Assembly: GCF_028464145.1 (NCBI RefSeq)
Contig: NZ_JAQPCG010000004.1
Location: 310,001-374,000 of the forward strand
DNA: 64,000 bases
From: Maribacter sp. PR1
GTDB taxonomy: Bacteria; Bacteroidota; Bacteroidia; Flavobacteriales; Flavobacteriaceae
Reading direction: 5' to 3'
The position numbers and the translations under genes are program-made. Positions 62,801-64,000 of the stretch are shown in pieces. The notes beneath the pieces were generated by a model, which made no database searches, had not been told where the DNA came from, and saw only the letters and a list, made by a program, of their open reading frames with translations. The stretch's first letter is position 1. Each line of letters starts with the position of its first letter.

Positions 62801-64000
62801 TCAGTTTAATTCCAGTTTACTTATCAAGTTAATTTTATGGTCTAAATATTCATATTGATAAAGTATCCCCTCTCCTATCATTAATAGATTTTCTTCTAAT
62901 GGAATCACATCAAAGGTAACCAAGTCCTTAAAATGATCCAAGGTTTTCAAATCGGTAATATCGGATTTATCAAAGACCTTTAAACCTGAAGCCCCGTCAC
63001 AAACAAACAGCTTTTCGTTTTTTATGCCTAGCCCATAAGGTTCATCCATACTATAGGTCTCCTTGAGTACGGGTTCGGATATATTGGAGATATCTATTAT
63101 ATACAGTCCGCTTTCCGTCGCTCCACAAGCATTTCCCCCACGCAAAGTAACATATGCATAATTATCGTCCACGACAACAGGGTCGCAAGCTGTTCCATGT
63201 TGAAACTCCGAGATAAAAGTGGGAGTCGAGGGGGTAGAAATGTCATAAATGTACATTCCGCTCATACTTCCCAAAAAAAGATACTGTCCTTTACTGAATA
63301 TGGTTTCAATGTCAAAACCTGCAAAGACATCTTCCAAATCCTCCGGATTCTCCAAATCCGAAATATTAAAAATGTTGATATTATGGCTATCCACAGCATA
63401 TAGAAAATCCTCTACAATCTTAAATCTGGCCAAAGAACCACCTTGTCCTACCGATGCATCATTAGCAGACTCGGCCAAGGCAAAATCTATGGTATTAAAT
63501 CGTTCTTCAAAATCCGTTTTGAGCCTTCGTTCCGTTACTATTTCCCAACCTACCAAGATTTCCGTTTCATAGTTGATATTTTCATATTCAATAAAATCAG
63601 CCTGGGCAGGCCAAATAATATTATCCCTCAGTACATTTTCCAACCGGTTTACAATGGTGATATTATCAATATCGGAAATATCCAATACCATCAAATCCAT
63701 TAGACTGTCCGCAAAGAGGTAATCATCTTTAACAGAAATATCAACGTTACCAGCTATTTTAATGAAAGCTATTTTTTTTGGTGAAGAGGGAATGGAATTA
63801 TCTATAACATGCACCCCTTTATATTTATCGTTTACAAAGATGTAATCCTTATAGGCATAAATCTTTCCCGATTCCTCAATGGGCATAGGAGCAATTACAT
63901 CTACCCCGTTTTTAAATTCCGATAAGCTCATTTTAAGTGGCTTGGCCACCTGATAATCTTCATACAAACCATCTTCCTTTTTCTCACAGGACAGGAAAAC
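62801..64000 (-). CDS. LVIVD-repeat beta-propeller lipoprotein, 5' end outside the window
   Basis: The frame is open to base 64000 and begins there with VFLSCEKKED, a lipobox plus the first mature residues, so only about 12-18 signal-peptide residues are missing. The rest is a run of short beta-blades with the LVIVD pattern (GVHVIDNSIPSSPKKIAFIK; LMVLDISDIDNITIVNRL; MYIYDISTPSTPTFISEF; LYIIDISNISEPVLKETY), forming a probable seven-bladed propeller. No catalytic motif is seen; the family is found on surfaces of Bacteroidota and is thought to bind ligands. It is followed by its own terminator and lies behind topA on the same strand. Confidence 0.8.
   Translation of the reverse strand, partial: VFLSCEKKEDGLYEDYQVAKPLKMSLSEFKNGVDVIAPMPIEESGKIYAYKDYIFVNDKYKGVHVIDNSIPSSPKKIAFIKIAGNVDISVKDDYLFADSLMDLMVLDISDIDNITIVNRLENVLRDNIIWPAQADFIEYENINYETEILVGWEIVTERRLKTDFEERFNTIDFALAESANDASVGQGGSLARFKIVEDFLYAVDSHNINIFNISDLENPEDLEDVFAGFDIETIFSKGQYLFLGSMSGMYIYDISTPSTPTFISEFQHGTACDPVVVDDNYAYVTLRGGNACGATESGLYIIDISNISEPVLKETYSMDEPYGLGIKNEKLFVCDGASGLKVFDKSDITDLKTLDHFKDLVTFDVIPLEENLLMIGEGILYQYEYLDHKINLISKLELN

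Noticed and set aside
1-64000. tRNA, rRNA, CRISPR array or intact insertion sequence
   Set aside because: No cloverleaf-like sequence, regularly spaced repeat array or transposase was recognised on reading; a tRNA scan and a transposase profile search would be needed to be sure.

Overview
The window is chromosomal DNA of a member of the Flavobacteriaceae (Bacteroidota), probably marine. The basis is a complete gldK-gldL-gldM-gldN type IX secretion/gliding block, TAnnTTTG-type -7 promoter boxes, several families largely restricted to this group (DUF6090, head-GIN DUF2807, a short RpoD-type sigma factor, GldK-linked arginase-like protein), and an AT-rich composition. The genus cannot be fixed from the sequence alone. 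No tRNA, rRNA, CRISPR array, integrase or intact insertion sequence was recognised.

Layout. 1-17.8 kb is an accessory region: the end of a universal stress protein gene, a lipoprotein serine hydrolase, a GC-rich repeat-bearing spacer, three tandem DUF6090 membrane proteins sharing a conserved 5' cassette (a fourth copy lies at 13.8 kb), an orphan PKD-like protein, a GH3 glycosidase divergent from a Nudix-type regulator with two matching operators between them, an AraC-TPR regulator, and a same-strand run of small membrane and lipoprotein genes (ankyrin lipoprotein, acyltransferase, DUF6090, CPBP protease, serine hydrolase). 18-22.7 kb is a tight three-gene unit: a DUF885-like protein without the zinc motif, an amino-acid permease, and an aldo/keto reductase fused to RidA. 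23.2-29 kb holds secreted enzymes (CE1-like esterase, amidohydrolase, and a multidomain sugar dehydrogenase/cytochrome c lipoprotein). An AraC regulator gene at 29-30.2 kb is interrupted by one in-frame amber codon.

30.8-36 kb has a divergent RpoD paralogue paired with a ribosomal protein S21 gene, a small basic protein, the proline operon proC-proB-proA, and a beta-lysine acetyltransferase gene (ablB), which together look like compatible-solute synthesis. 36-42 kb on the minus strand is a probable hydroxyproline catabolic cluster (deaminase, DUF885 peptidase, epimerase, FAD dehydrogenase) with a divergent AraC regulator. 42.8-49.5 kb is an RND efflux operon (adaptor, pump, TolC, two small genes) whose tolC also carries one in-frame amber codon. 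49.9-54 kb has an LRR protein, an ABC-F ATPase and an FAD oxidoreductase. 54-62.7 kb is core genome: gldN, gldM, gldL, gldK, an arginase-like probable pseudoenzyme and topA. The window ends inside a beta-propeller lipoprotein gene.

The observations I rate most worth following are the sigma factor/S21 pair, the metal-site-degenerate arginase homologue beside gldK, the modular DUF6090 array with its hairpin repeats, the twin operators between the GH3 and Nudix genes, the AKR-RidA unit, and the two independent amber interruptions.
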